A stretch of DNA of 64,000 nucleotides, from positions 124,001 to 188,000 of the forward strand of contig NZ_BMPB01000001.1 in NCBI RefSeq assembly GCF_014647375.1, written 5' to 3'. Position 1 is the first letter of the stretch. Each line of letters begins with the position of its first letter. This document shows, piece after piece, positions 53,239 to 62,606 of this stretch. Below the pieces are notes generated by a model. The model made no database searches, was not told where the DNA came from, and saw only the letters and a program-made list of their open reading frames with translations. The stretch is from Parabacteroides faecis. Its GTDB lineage: Bacteria > Bacteroidota > Bacteroidia > Bacteroidales > Tannerellaceae. Position numbers and translations under genes: made by a program.

Positions 53239-56200
53239 TTATTTTACGATAGCTTTAACTGTTGTTTCTCCTTCAACAGCTACTACAACTACACCTGCAG
53301 GAGCTTTGATAACAGCGTCATCAGAAGTGATAACAGTATTAGCAATTGTCTGACCCAGCAGATTGTTGATAGCTACTCTCTTACCTGCTGCACCAACAAT
53401 TGTGATCTGACCTTCGCCAGCAACAACCTTCACAGCAGAAGCATTGATTTCATCGTTAGCTGTAATAGTACCTTCTTTGCCAACTTCGATTTCAATTTCA
53501 CCTACATTATCACCAACGAACTGAGAAGTAGGAATGAATTCTTGTGCTAACAAAGTTTTACCATCAGCAAACAGACAAGGATGATAAGCAGTAACTGTTA
53601 CATCATATAAGCTATTCGGCTTCATGTTCTTAACATTTACAGTTAAGTATTTGCCATCCTTCGTATAGTTAGCTTCGTTACCAGCATGAATTTTTACAGA
53701 TTCTGCACCATCAACCAAGTTGAACTCTACGTTTTCAGGACCTTCCCACCAATAAGAAGCATTACCGTTGCCATCAACTAAAGAAGTATTGATAGTTTCC
53801 CAGTCAGTGATGTTGAATTCACCCTGGTTTTCAGGCATACCATTATAAGCCTTACGAGCTAAGTGAGCACCAGCTTCACCGAATGTGAAGACGTCAATCT
53901 GATTTTCACCTTCCATCAGATATACATTATAACGATACTGATCGCTAATTGTGATGTTTACAAGGTTACCTGCGTTTTCATCTGTACCCTTCTTATCGCG
54001 GAATTCACTGATGATCACAGCACTGTTTGTCCAACCGCCTTGCAGATTGAATGTATTGATAGTTGTATTCTTGAAGTGACCATAATATACTTCTTCGTCA
54101 CCAGCTTTATCTGTACGAACTACTTTCAGATAATAGTTAACAATCATTTTAGGATTGATTACTTTACCTGTACCGTTGAACAACTCTACAGACAAAATAT
54201 CGTTATTTTGGTTAGAACCTTTACTCTTAGCCAATACTTCAGACATGAAGACATTCTTAGATGTATTCTTCGGAGCCAAGTGACCTACCTGTACTACATA
54301 ATAGTCAGCACCCGGAATACCTTCCCATTTCAAGACAGCTGTTGCACCGTCGATATCACCGTGTACCATCGGTTGCAATACAGGAAGTTCATCTCCAACA
54401 GTCGGTTCTCCAGCAATTGCCAAATCATTCGTTAAGCAGTTAGCCTCTACGATCAATACATTTTCTTTTGCACATGCTGTAGCAGCGGTCGGAGCATACT
54501 TAACAGTAGCAGTAGTAGTGAAAGAACCGTTCACATCAACCTTCACATTTGCCGGAGCTGTCAAAGTAAATGGGTTATCATAATTTACTGTACCCAAAGA
54601 AACCTTAATAGCTTCTGTTGCAGTCAGCGGGTTGAATTCTTTACCTTCAATAACTACATTCACATTAGCTTCTTCATCTACATTAGCAGTAATGTCTCCC
54701 GCAGGAGTGATTGTAATTTCCGGTTTGTAAATGAAACCATATACTCCACCTTCGTTTACATAGTGCATATAATTAAACTGTTCTAACGGATTCAACTCAC
54801 CGTCTGTCCAAGTCATTACATTTTCGTTAGACTTAACAGTGAACAAATCTTCAGCTCTATGCATAGCTCCGTTTTTAGTAGCCTGGTTGAATGTTACAAC
54901 CACTAAACCTAACACTTCACCATATTGGTTCGGAGTCAGTTTATCAACGGCTGCACCATCATTCAACATATCCTTGATTACATAAGTAAATGCATTCGGA
55001 TATGCGCTTACATTCGCTTTACGAGTTACATTAACTACTTTTTCCAAGTTGTAACCAGCTACGTAGAATGAGTCTACTGCCAATGGGTTTACGTAATCAC
55101 ATTCATCCTGATATACTTTACCAAAGTATTTCTGGAATTCAGGATATACTAAGTTCGGTAAATTTGTACCAAATGAAGGACGATAAGAGTTGTGCATTTC
55201 TTCAATGAGACTCAAGTTATTGATATTACTCCACAAATTAGCACGAGTATCACCATATAAACCTGCTACTACACCAACACCACATAACGGGCAATTGCTT
55301 TCAGACTCAACACCTACAGCCCAAACTTGTAATTCATATGTATCAGGATTCCATTCCTTAACATTTGCTTTTTCAGGATCTAGGAAACCATCCTTATTCG
55401 GAACGAACTGTACATAAATAGGAAGACCTTCTTCACGGAACTGTTTCATCTTAGCATCGTCCAATGTATTGATGCTGATTTCCAATGTATCCGTATTGTT
55501 GTTTACCCAAGCAGCATCTTCACTCAATTTGAAGCGGAATTCCTGGTTATCTGTAGCATTCTCATTATTTCCACTAAGATTCAGATTCTGCAAAGTTATA
55601 CGAACTTTAGCGATACCGTCATTTCCTGTAGGTTTCAATTCGCTACCATGCAACACCAATTTCTTAACACGTGAAGCATAACGAGAGTTATCCAATGCAT
55701 CTTTCTTATTATAAGGAGCAAAGAATACATTGTCGGCAGTATAACGACCTACTGTACCGTCAAAGTTTTCGCCTTCATAAGTCAGCCACAATGCGCCAAC
55801 TCTAGCAGCAGCCAATGTCCAGCCGAATTTTCCATAAGCATCAAAACCTAACGGTTTGTAGTCTGCATTCACTGCGATTTTCCATGCTTCTTCACGAGTG
55901 ATGTCGTTAGTCCATTCTCTCAACGCTAAAGTCAATTTAGAACCTTCTTCTATTACACCACATGAAGAATATTTAATACCGTCAGTTATTTTCACTTTAC
56001 CATATGAAGTCCACTGATCAGAAGTCATCTTTTCATATGCCAAGAAATCCATCGGATATGTTTTCTGATCAGGAATATTCTTACCCACAACTTCTACTTC
56101 TTGTGTCTGGCAATTTTCATTGAAAAAGATATGATCTTTAGCGAAAGCTAATTCAGGAACAGAGTTTGCAGAAATTAATCCTGTTTCAGCAGACAAACGG

Positions 56201-57339
56201 ATAGGATTCAATACATCTGTTTCTGGTAACTTAGCAGCATATTTTCCAGAGAAAGTAGCGATTGATTTCGGTTGGAAATCATATGTTACTTTATCTTCCA
56301 ACTTAGCGCCATCTGATTCTTTTTCAAATTCAGCACGAACAACATCGTTGTTATTTGTTACGTTTGTCCATACAAAAGCATTTTCAGCAGTTGTTTTAGC
56401 AGGTAATTTAACATTTTCTGCGCTCAACGCCAAAGTACCATTTGTACAGCTAATTAAGCCTAAACCAGCTTCGAAAGATGTTACATCAGCAGTCAAAGCC
56501 AAAGTCGGTTCGTCGAAATTCATCTGGAAACCACTAACAACCAATGCCGGAGCAAAATGGCTCTTAGAAGCAGTCTCTTCTACATCCTTAATTTCAACAA
56601 AATCAGACCACAAGGTCACCTGGATCAACTTGTTATCCAAAGAACCTTCAATAAACATCCTTGCATCAGTAATCGGATCAGTTACAACATCGAACAAATT
56701 GATTACTTTATCTTCTACATCAGCAGCTCCTGTTTTAAAGATTGCACCGTCAGATTTAAATTCAGCATCAGCAGAAGCAGAACCATTTTTCAATATTTCA
56801 CTTCTCTTTACTGGATTACCTTCCAAATCAAATACAGCAACTTTAATATGCCAATCTGCAGAAGAAGTTGCAGCCAAACCGAAGTTCTCAGCACTTAACT
56901 TAACTTTCAGTTCACGTACATTTGTCATATACTTAGTTGACAAATCGAACATCAACTCACCACTCTGACTGTCACCCAAGAAGATTCCTAAAGAGTCAGT
57001 ACCACTTTGCCATACCGTAGTAGTGGTATAATTGTTTGTCGGCTTTTCGGTAATATTAGGATAATATACATCATCTACGTCCTTATTAAAAGCACGGAAA
57101 TAAACACCATTACCCCAAACTTTCTTTCCATCTACAGTTTTTAAAGCCTTACCAGGGAAACCCGGTAGAACGTCATTGCCTTCGGCTTCATACAAAATAG
57201 GTTTTTGAGCAGCAGTCAAACCCGCATATTCGGTGGCAGCCCATGCAGGAGCATTTTCTACCTGTCCAAATACCGATGCTGTGCCCAAAACTAACATAGC
57301 ACTAATAGTTAGCACTTTTGTTTTAGTAAAGTTTCGCAT
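53239..57339 (-). CDS. Large secreted surface protein with DUF6383-like C-terminus, S-layer-like
   Basis: 1366-residue exported protein (signal peptide MRNFTKTKVLTISAMLVLGTASVFGQ). The body is acidic and beta-rich with no enzyme motif. The last 75 residues (IVGAAGKRVAINNLLGQTIA, then APAGVVVVAVEGETTVKAIVK) match the DUF6383-like C-terminal module of Bacteroidales surface proteins, related in layout to type IX secretion sorting domains. Possible O-glycosylation sites of the D-S/T-hydrophobic type include DSL and DTL. The length, composition and invertible promoter upstream resemble the phase-variable S-layer glycoproteins of P. distasonis; that identity is inferred. It is a single-gene unit. 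Confidence 0.87.
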   Translation of the reverse strand: MRNFTKTKVLTISAMLVLGTASVFGQVENAPAWAATEYAGLTAAQKPILYEAEGNDVLPGFPGKALKTVDGKKVWGNGVYFRAFNKDVDDVYYPNITEKPTNNYTTTTVWQSGTDSLGIFLGDSQSGELMFDLSTKYMTNVRELKVKLSAENFGLAATSSADWHIKVAVFDLEGNPVKRSEILKNGSASADAEFKSDGAIFKTGAADVEDKVINLFDVVTDPITDARMFIEGSLDNKLIQVTLWSDFVEIKDVEETASKSHFAPALVVSGFQMNFDEPTLALTADVTSFEAGLGLISCTNGTLALSAENVKLPAKTTAENAFVWTNVTNNNDVVRAEFEKESDGAKLEDKVTYDFQPKSIATFSGKYAAKLPETDVLNPIRLSAETGLISANSVPELAFAKDHIFFNENCQTQEVEVVGKNIPDQKTYPMDFLAYEKMTSDQWTSYGKVKITDGIKYSSCGVIEEGSKLTLALREWTNDITREEAWKIAVNADYKPLGFDAYGKFGWTLAAARVGALWLTYEGENFDGTVGRYTADNVFFAPYNKKDALDNSRYASRVKKLVLHGSELKPTGNDGIAKVRITLQNLNLSGNNENATDNQEFRFKLSEDAAWVNNNTDTLEISINTLDDAKMKQFREEGLPIYVQFVPNKDGFLDPEKANVKEWNPDTYELQVWAVGVESESNCPLCGVGVVAGLYGDTRANLWSNINNLSLIEEMHNSYRPSFGTNLPNLVYPEFQKYFGKVYQDECDYVNPLAVDSFYVAGYNLEKVVNVTRKANVSAYPNAFTYVIKDMLNDGAAVDKLTPNQYGEVLGLVVVTFNQATKNGAMHRAEDLFTVKSNENVMTWTDGELNPLEQFNYMHYVNEGGVYGFIYKPEITITPAGDITANVDEEANVNVVIEGKEFNPLTATEAIKVSLGTVNYDNPFTLTAPANVKVDVNGSFTTTATVKYAPTAATACAKENVLIVEANCLTNDLAIAGEPTVGDELPVLQPMVHGDIDGATAVLKWEGIPGADYYVVQVGHLAPKNTSKNVFMSEVLAKSKGSNQNNDILSVELFNGTGKVINPKMIVNYYLKVVRTDKAGDEEVYYGHFKNTTINTFNLQGGWTNSAVIISEFRDKKGTDENAGNLVNITISDQYRYNVYLMEGENQIDVFTFGEAGAHLARKAYNGMPENQGEFNITDWETINTSLVDGNGNASYWWEGPENVEFNLVDGAESVKIHAGNEANYTKDGKYLTVNVKNMKPNSLYDVTVTAYHPCLFADGKTLLAQEFIPTSQFVGDNVGEIEIEVGKEGTITANDEINASAVKVVAGEGQITIVGAAGKRVAINNLLGQTIANTVITSDDAVIKAPAGVVVVAVEGETTVKAIVK

Positions 57340-57398
57340 ACGAATTCTTTTTTAATTAATACTTTATTTATATGTCTCAAATTTGATTGATTCTATAA

Positions 57399-57430
57399 TA
57401 ATGACTAGAGAAAACGTTCCTTTTTTCTCG
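57399..57430 (+). repeat. Left inverted repeat of invertible promoter segment
   Basis: A 32-base repeat (TAATGACTA at the outer end, CTCG at the inner end) whose reverse complement occurs at 57578-57609 with 2 mismatches. The inner part AAACGTTCCT agrees at 9 of 10 positions with the ARACGTWCGT core I recall for Mpi-type promoter inversion sites in Bacteroides fragilis. It lies 60 bases upstream of the surface-protein start. Confidence 0.85.
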
Positions 57431-57448
57431 TCATTTTTTAGGTAGTAT

Positions 57449-57479
57449 TTTGCCTTGGTAATAAGAAGTACTATTTTTG
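57449..57479 (+). promoter_or_regulatory. Promoter 1 inside the invertible segment
   Basis: TTTG (57449-57452), a 19-base spacer and TATTTTTG (57472-57479) match both boxes of the Bacteroidetes housekeeping promoter. It points right, away from the surface-protein gene. Confidence 0.7.
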
Positions 57480-57542
57480 TACTCTAATTGCTATTCAATT
57501 GATAAGAAAGAGGATAGGATTGAAAAAAAATTATGAGAAAGA

Positions 57543-57573
57543 ATTGTAGGTTTAAAACTTATATCTAACTTTG
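57543..57573 (+). promoter_or_regulatory. Promoter 2 inside the invertible segment
   Basis: ATTG (57543-57546), a 19-base spacer and TAACTTTG (57566-57573), ending 4 bases before the right inverted repeat. It also points right. Confidence 0.7.
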
Positions 57574-57577
57574 CTGG

Positions 57578-57609
57578 CGAGAAAAAAGGAACGTTTTTTT
57601 TAGTCATTA
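57578..57609 (-). repeat. Right inverted repeat of invertible promoter segment
   Basis: The reverse complement of the left repeat at 57399-57430 over 32 bases with 2 mismatches, both G to A in the run before CGTTCC. The outer end reads TAGTCATTA on the plus strand. Confidence 0.85.
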
Positions 57610-58470
57610 CAATAACCATTCTAGCCTTATATTTCAAAGCGTATATAAATTATCACCCTCGCAAATATTTAACTCGATGCTTATTCGTCTAAAATGGATG
57701 CCTACCCGCCAAAACCCCGATCCCTACTCATTTTCAGGCCGATTAGCACTCGTTGGGTAAAAGGTGTTTTTTGAAAAGCGATTGTTAACTATCGTTAATC
57801 GCATCAAAAACGACTCATCCGATCTCCGAATCACTCGATATTCTCTGGGGATAACCACAACACCCCCGATATTTGTGTCGATTGCTTTCCTCAGAGAGTT
57901 TTTATAATCATCGTTTCAGGCTTCATCCCTTTTAAACATTTGATATTTAATAAGTAACACTGAAAGGTCAGCAAATGGTACACCCGCCTGAAAAAGCAGC
58001 CCCAGCACCTTCGAAAGAATAAACATCCGTTATTTGTTCACTGCCTACTTGTTCGGAAAAACATAGGCATCAGCACGAAGAAATATGTACGCTTATTTGT
58101 CGGACTAAAGGTCTGAGTTTATTTCTTTTTTACTGGAGCCTTCAGACCAAATCCATTGAAAATAAAAGTGTGATAGAGAACTGAAAGCTGAAGGGTGATT
58201 GTAAAAAAGTTCCTGTAGGTGGTAAAAACGATAGGTGTGACCGATAGTACTATAGTGTTATCCCGTCAGCACTACTGTGCTACCATTGCTTAGACTACTA
58301 TGCTATATCAAGGGAGACTATAGGGCTATCTGGAATTATATCTCATGCAAAAAACAGATATTTATCCACACTGATTAAACCTTTTTTTATCTCTCTTGTC
58401 TATATCTCGGTTGAGTTGTGTATATTTACATGCCTATTGATAAGTTTTTAAAGTAGATACCATTGAAAAT
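57610..58470. other. Long intergenic region upstream of the RND efflux operon
   Basis: About 860 bases without a convincing gene. It includes a bulged hairpin GCGATT...AATCGC at 57778-57802, an imperfect GGTCTGA/TCAGACC pair at 58110-58148, and a degenerate repeat array at 58246-58329. The efflux promoter is not clear; TATATTTA at about 58423 is the nearest -7-like sequence. Confidence 0.55.
58246..58329. repeat. Four degenerate 22-24-base tandem repeats
   Basis: Units begin at 58246, 58268, 58292 and 58315 and share a core like AGACTACTATGCTAT (others: AGTACTATAGTGTTAT, AGCACTACTGTGCTAC, AGACTATAGGGCTAT). Several cores are partly palindromic (ACTATAGT). The array lies 140 bases before the efflux adaptor gene. 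Confidence 0.6.
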
Positions 58471-59568
58471 ATGACGAAGAGAGTGAAGTGGGGCGTTACC
58501 GCCGCAATTTTTCTGATGATTGCAGGAATGATTGCTTATCCACAGATTAAGAACCAGTTGACAGCATCCGGCAAGGATTCCAATGTGGCTCCCGCACCGG
58601 GAACAAGCGTACGTAAGCAGGTGCTGAACATCAACGCCGAAGTGTTGAAATTCCAATCGCTGACCGATAAAGTAATCAGTACAGGCAGTATCATTCCCGA
58701 CGAAGAAGTAGACTTATCCTTCGAATCGTCCGGAAAAGTGGTGAATATCTATTTCACCGAGGGAACACATGTAAAAGCCGGTGACCTGCTGGCCAAGATC
58801 AATGATAAACCCTTACAAGCCCAGCTCAGGAAACTGGAAGCCCAGATCCCTCTGGCAAAAGACCGGGTATACCGCCAGCGCACTTTGCTGGAGAAAGATG
58901 CGGTCAGCCAGGAAGCCTATGAACAGGTGACTACCGAATACGAAAAGCTGATGGCCGATATCGACCTGGTGAAAGCCAATATCCTGCAAACCGAACTGCG
59001 TGCCCCTTTCGACGGCATCATCGGCCTGCGTTCAGTCAGTGAAGGTGCTTACGTGTCTCCTACCACCGTCATTACCAAGCTGACCAAAATATCTCCGTTG
59101 AAAATCGAGTTCTCCATCCCTGAAAGATATGCGAATGATGTGAGTAACGGGACAATGATCGTCTTCCGCCTAGAAGACTCGAACGGTATCATGCGCAACT
59201 ATAATGCAAAAGTATATGCGGTCGAGAGTAAAATGGACATGACCACCCGTACCCTGAAAGTACGCGCTACCTATCCGAACACGAACGAAGCGATTTTCCC
59301 CGGACGTTACACATCCGTCGAGATCACCAAACGCGAGATCAAAGACGCATTGGCTATCCCGAGCGAAGCGTTGATCCCGGAAATGGGAAAGAATGTCGTT
59401 TACCTCTACAAGAACGGGGTAGCCGACCCGGCAGAGATCGAGATCGGTTTGCGTACCGAAAGCCACGTACAGGTGCTCAAAGGTATACAACCCGGCGACA
59501 CACTGATAACTTCCGGTGTGATGCAGCTCCGTACCGGCATGAATGTAACTATTGATAATCTGTATTAA
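58471..59568 (+). CDS. RND efflux periplasmic adaptor (MFP family)
   Basis: Membrane-fusion protein linking the inner-membrane pump to the outer-membrane channel. It has an N-terminal hydrophobic anchor (WGVTAAIFLMIAGMIAYP) and no lipobox, then a lipoyl-like domain (GKVVNIYFTEGTHVKAGDLLAKIND), a helical hairpin (QLRKLEAQIPLAKDRVYRQR), the second lipoyl half (LRAPFDGIIGLRSVSEGAYV) and beta-barrel domains. Its 365 residues are typical. It is the first gene of a three-gene operon, 8 bases before the pump gene. The substrate is unknown. Confidence 0.95.
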   Translation: MTKRVKWGVTAAIFLMIAGMIAYPQIKNQLTASGKDSNVAPAPGTSVRKQVLNINAEVLKFQSLTDKVISTGSIIPDEEVDLSFESSGKVVNIYFTEGTHVKAGDLLAKINDKPLQAQLRKLEAQIPLAKDRVYRQRTLLEKDAVSQEAYEQVTTEYEKLMADIDLVKANILQTELRAPFDGIIGLRSVSEGAYVSPTTVITKLTKISPLKIEFSIPERYANDVSNGTMIVFRLEDSNGIMRNYNAKVYAVESKMDMTTRTLKVRATYPNTNEAIFPGRYTSVEITKREIKDALAIPSEALIPEMGKNVVYLYKNGVADPAEIEIGLRTESHVQVLKGIQPGDTLITSGVMQLRTGMNVTIDNLY

Positions 59569-59576
59569 ACTCCCCT

Positions 59577-62500
59577 ATGGCAAATATATCGGAAACCAGT
59601 ATAAACAGGCCGGTTCTTTCGACGGTAATGATGCTTATCATCCTGCTGTTCGGTATGATCGGCTACAAGTTCCTGGGGGTTCGCGAGTTCCCCAGTGTGG
59701 ACCAGCCTATTATTTCGGTAAACGTGTCCTATCCGGGAGCGAATGCCGAAGTTATCATGAACCAGATCACGGAACCGCTGGAACAAAACATCAACGGTAT
59801 CCCGGGTATCCGTTCACTAAGTAGTGTCAGTAGCCAGGGTAGCAGCCGTATCACCGTAGAGTTCGAACTGTCGGTGGATATGGAAACGGCAGCCAATGAC
59901 GTGCGCGACAAGGTTTCGCGCGCCCAACGGTATCTGCCGCGCGACTGTGACCCGCCTACCGTAGCAAAAGCGGATGCCGATGCTACCCCTATCATGCAAA
60001 TCGGTGTACAAAGTAACCGGCGCTCGTTGATGGAGTTGAGTGAAATAGCTGAACTAACCGTAAAAGAACGCTTACAGACGATCTCGAATGTGAGCGGTGT
60101 AGATATATGGGGACAAAAACGTTACTCCATGCGCTTGTGGCTCGACCCGATCAAGATGGCAGGTTATGGTGTTACCCCTTTGGATGTAAAAAACGCAGTA
60201 GATGCGGAAAACGTGGAATTACCCTCCGGTAGCATCGAAGGAAATACGATCGACCTGTCTATCCGTACCCTGGGCCTGATGCATACAGCGAAAGAGTTCG
60301 ATGACCTGATCGTTAAGGAAGATGCCAATAATATCGTCCGCTTCAAAGATGTCGGACGCGCAGAACTGGCACCGGAAGACTTGCGCAGTATCCTGCGTAA
60401 AAACGGAGAACCGATGGTAATCTGTGTAATCGTGCCCCAGCCGGGTGCCAATCATATCGAGATTGCCGACGAGGCTTACAACCGTATCGAACAGTTGAAA
60501 AAGGACTTACCGGAAGATGTATCGATCGAAATGATCTATGATAATACCCGTTTCATCCGCGCATCCATTGCCGAAGTGGAAGAAACGATCTATGTGGCAT
60601 TGGCACTCGTGGTATTGATCATCTTCCTGTTCCTGCGCGACTGGCGCGTTACGCTGGTTCCTTGCGTGGTTATCCCCGTATCGCTGGTCGGTGCCTTCTT
60701 TGTCATGTATATCTCCGGTTTTTCCATCAACGTATTGACCATGCTGGCAGTCGTACTCTCGGTAGGACTGGTGGTGGACGACGCAATCGTGGTGGCAGAA
60801 AACATCTATGTCCGTATCGAACAAGGCATGAATCCGAAAGAGGCAGGTATAGAAGGTTCGAAAGAAATTTTCTTTGCAGTAATCTCAACGACCGTGACGT
60901 TGGTTTCGGTATTCCTCCCAATCGTATTTATGGAAGGGATGACCGGACGTTTGTTCAAGGAGTTCAGTATCGTGATCGCCGGCTCCGTGACGATTTCTTC
61001 ATTTGTTGCCCTAACCTTTACCCCGATGCTCGCTACTAAGTTACTTCGCAGGCGGGAAAAGAAGAACTGGTTGTATGTAAAAACCGAGCCTTTCTTCGAA
61101 GGGTTGAACAATATTTATGCCTGGTCGCTCAACTATTTCCTGAGCCATAAATGGTGGGCTATCCCTATCGTGATCATTATGTTCGGTTCGATCGGCTATT
61201 TCTGGAACACGATCCGTTCTGAACTTTCACCGCTGGAAGACCGCTCTTCCATCTCCATCAATATGCGTGCCCAGGAAGGGGCCACTTTCGAGTTTATCCG
61301 CGATTATTCCGACCGGATTGCAGAACTTGCCGACTCCATTGCGCCGGAGCGTAAGTTCCTGACAAACCGTGCATCCAGTAGTAATGCCAATATCAGCGTG
61401 ATCCTTCCGGATATCAAAGAGCGCGAGCGTTCACAGATGGAAATAGCAGAAAAACTCTCGGCTGCCGTACGAAAAGAAACGCAGGCACGTGCCTTTGTCC
61501 AGCAACAGTCTACTTTCGGCGGACGACGCGGAGGTATGCCTGTGCAATATGTGCTACAGGCGCCCAGCCTGGAAAAGCTGGCGGAACACCTGCCTGAATT
61601 CATGCAAAAAGTAAATGAAAGCCCTGTCTTTCAGATGGCGGATGTGAACCTGAAATTCACCAAGCCGGAAACACGCATCGAGATCGACCGCGACAAGGCT
61701 TCCTCCCTGGGAGTCAGTACGCGTAATATCGCCCAGACATTACAATATGCATTGAGTGGACAGCGTATGGGGTATTTTTATATGAATGGCAAACAATATC
61801 AGATATTGGGCGAGATCAACCGCCAGCAACGTAACACACCGCTCGATCTGAAGTCGATCTATGTGCGAAGTGACAACGGCTCAATGATCCAGCTGGATAA
61901 CCTCGTCACCCTGCTTGAGGACGTGGCACCGCCCCAGTTATACCGCTACAACCGTTTTGTTTCGGCAACGGTATCCAGTGGTCTGAACAAAGGATATACG
62001 ATCGGCGACGGCCTGGACGAAATGGACCGTATCGCGGCTGAGACACTGGACGGAAGTTTCCGCACAGCTCTTTCCGGCGAATCGAAAGAGTTCCGCGAAA
62101 GTTCTTCCAGCCTGATGTTCGCCATGATCCTCGCCTTGTTAATGATCTACCTGGTACTTGCCGCCCAGTTCGAGAGTTTCAAAGACCCGTTTGTGGTGAT
62201 GTTCACCGTACCGCTTGCCATTGCCGGAGCTTTGATATTTATGAGCTACTCGGGTATTACAATGAATATATTCAGTCAGATCGGTATTATCATGCTGATC
62301 GGTCTCGTGGCGAAGAACGGTATCCTGATCGTGGAGTTCGCCAACCAGCGCCAGGAAGCGGGATTGAGTATGGCGGAAGCAATCCGTTCGGCTTCTACAC
62401 AGCGTCTGCGCCCGATCCTGATGACCAGTGTATCCACCATTCTCGGATTGGTTCCGCTGGTATATGCAAGCGGTGAAGGTGCACAGGGACGTATTGCGAT

Positions 62501-62606
62501 GGGTATTGCCGTAGTAGGCGGTATGTTGGTTTCAACATTCCTTACCCTGTTTATCGTTCCGGCCATGTATAGTTTTATTTCAACAGACAGAGCAAAAAAG
62601 ATATGA
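59577..62606 (+). CDS. RND efflux pump (AcrB/MexF-like, HAE1 family)
   Basis: Inner-membrane proton-driven multidrug pump of 1009 residues. The start matches the family (ISETSINRPVLSTVMMLIILL), the porter domain contains SYPGANAEVIMNQITEPLEQ, and the proton-relay Asp401-Asp402 pair lies in VGLVVDDAIVVAENI. The second half shows GLVAKNGILIVEFANQ with the conserved Lys, as in AcrB. Twelve transmembrane helices are expected in the usual 1+5+1+5 layout. It overlaps the channel gene by 4 bases. Confidence 0.97.
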   Translation: MANISETSINRPVLSTVMMLIILLFGMIGYKFLGVREFPSVDQPIISVNVSYPGANAEVIMNQITEPLEQNINGIPGIRSLSSVSSQGSSRITVEFELSVDMETAANDVRDKVSRAQRYLPRDCDPPTVAKADADATPIMQIGVQSNRRSLMELSEIAELTVKERLQTISNVSGVDIWGQKRYSMRLWLDPIKMAGYGVTPLDVKNAVDAENVELPSGSIEGNTIDLSIRTLGLMHTAKEFDDLIVKEDANNIVRFKDVGRAELAPEDLRSILRKNGEPMVICVIVPQPGANHIEIADEAYNRIEQLKKDLPEDVSIEMIYDNTRFIRASIAEVEETIYVALALVVLIIFLFLRDWRVTLVPCVVIPVSLVGAFFVMYISGFSINVLTMLAVVLSVGLVVDDAIVVAENIYVRIEQGMNPKEAGIEGSKEIFFAVISTTVTLVSVFLPIVFMEGMTGRLFKEFSIVIAGSVTISSFVALTFTPMLATKLLRRREKKNWLYVKTEPFFEGLNNIYAWSLNYFLSHKWWAIPIVIIMFGSIGYFWNTIRSELSPLEDRSSISINMRAQEGATFEFIRDYSDRIAELADSIAPERKFLTNRASSSNANISVILPDIKERERSQMEIAEKLSAAVRKETQARAFVQQQSTFGGRRGGMPVQYVLQAPSLEKLAEHLPEFMQKVNESPVFQMADVNLKFTKPETRIEIDRDKASSLGVSTRNIAQTLQYALSGQRMGYFYMNGKQYQILGEINRQQRNTPLDLKSIYVRSDNGSMIQLDNLVTLLEDVAPPQLYRYNRFVSATVSSGLNKGYTIGDGLDEMDRIAAETLDGSFRTALSGESKEFRESSSSLMFAMILALLMIYLVLAAQFESFKDPFVVMFTVPLAIAGALIFMSYSGITMNIFSQIGIIMLIGLVAKNGILIVEFANQRQEAGLSMAEAIRSASTQRLRPILMTSVSTILGLVPLVYASGEGAQGRIAMGIAVVGGMLVSTFLTLFIVPAMYSFISTDRAKKI

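Larger units (their letters stand above)
57431..57577. promoter_or_regulatory. Invertible promoter segment, present orientation OFF
   Basis: 147 bases between the two 32-base inverted repeats. It contains two promoters on the plus strand and no TAnnTTTG box on the minus strand, so in this orientation nothing inside it drives the surface-protein gene on the left. Inversion would turn both promoters towards that gene. No recombinase gene lies in the window, so it would act from elsewhere. Confidence 0.8.

Noticed and set aside
57995-58023. Tiny frame with an AAAGG before ATG (MVHPPEKAAPAPSKE)
   Set aside because: Only about 15 codons with no conservation evidence; probably chance.
58246-58329. 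Possible CRISPR-like array
   Set aside because: Units are degenerate and only 22-24 bases from start to start, leaving no room for spacers, and no cas gene is near.
57610-58470. Plus-strand gene driven by the outward-facing invertible promoters
   Set aside because: No coding frame of useful length follows on the right before the efflux adaptor 860 bases away, so the present orientation is more likely simply OFF for the surface protein.
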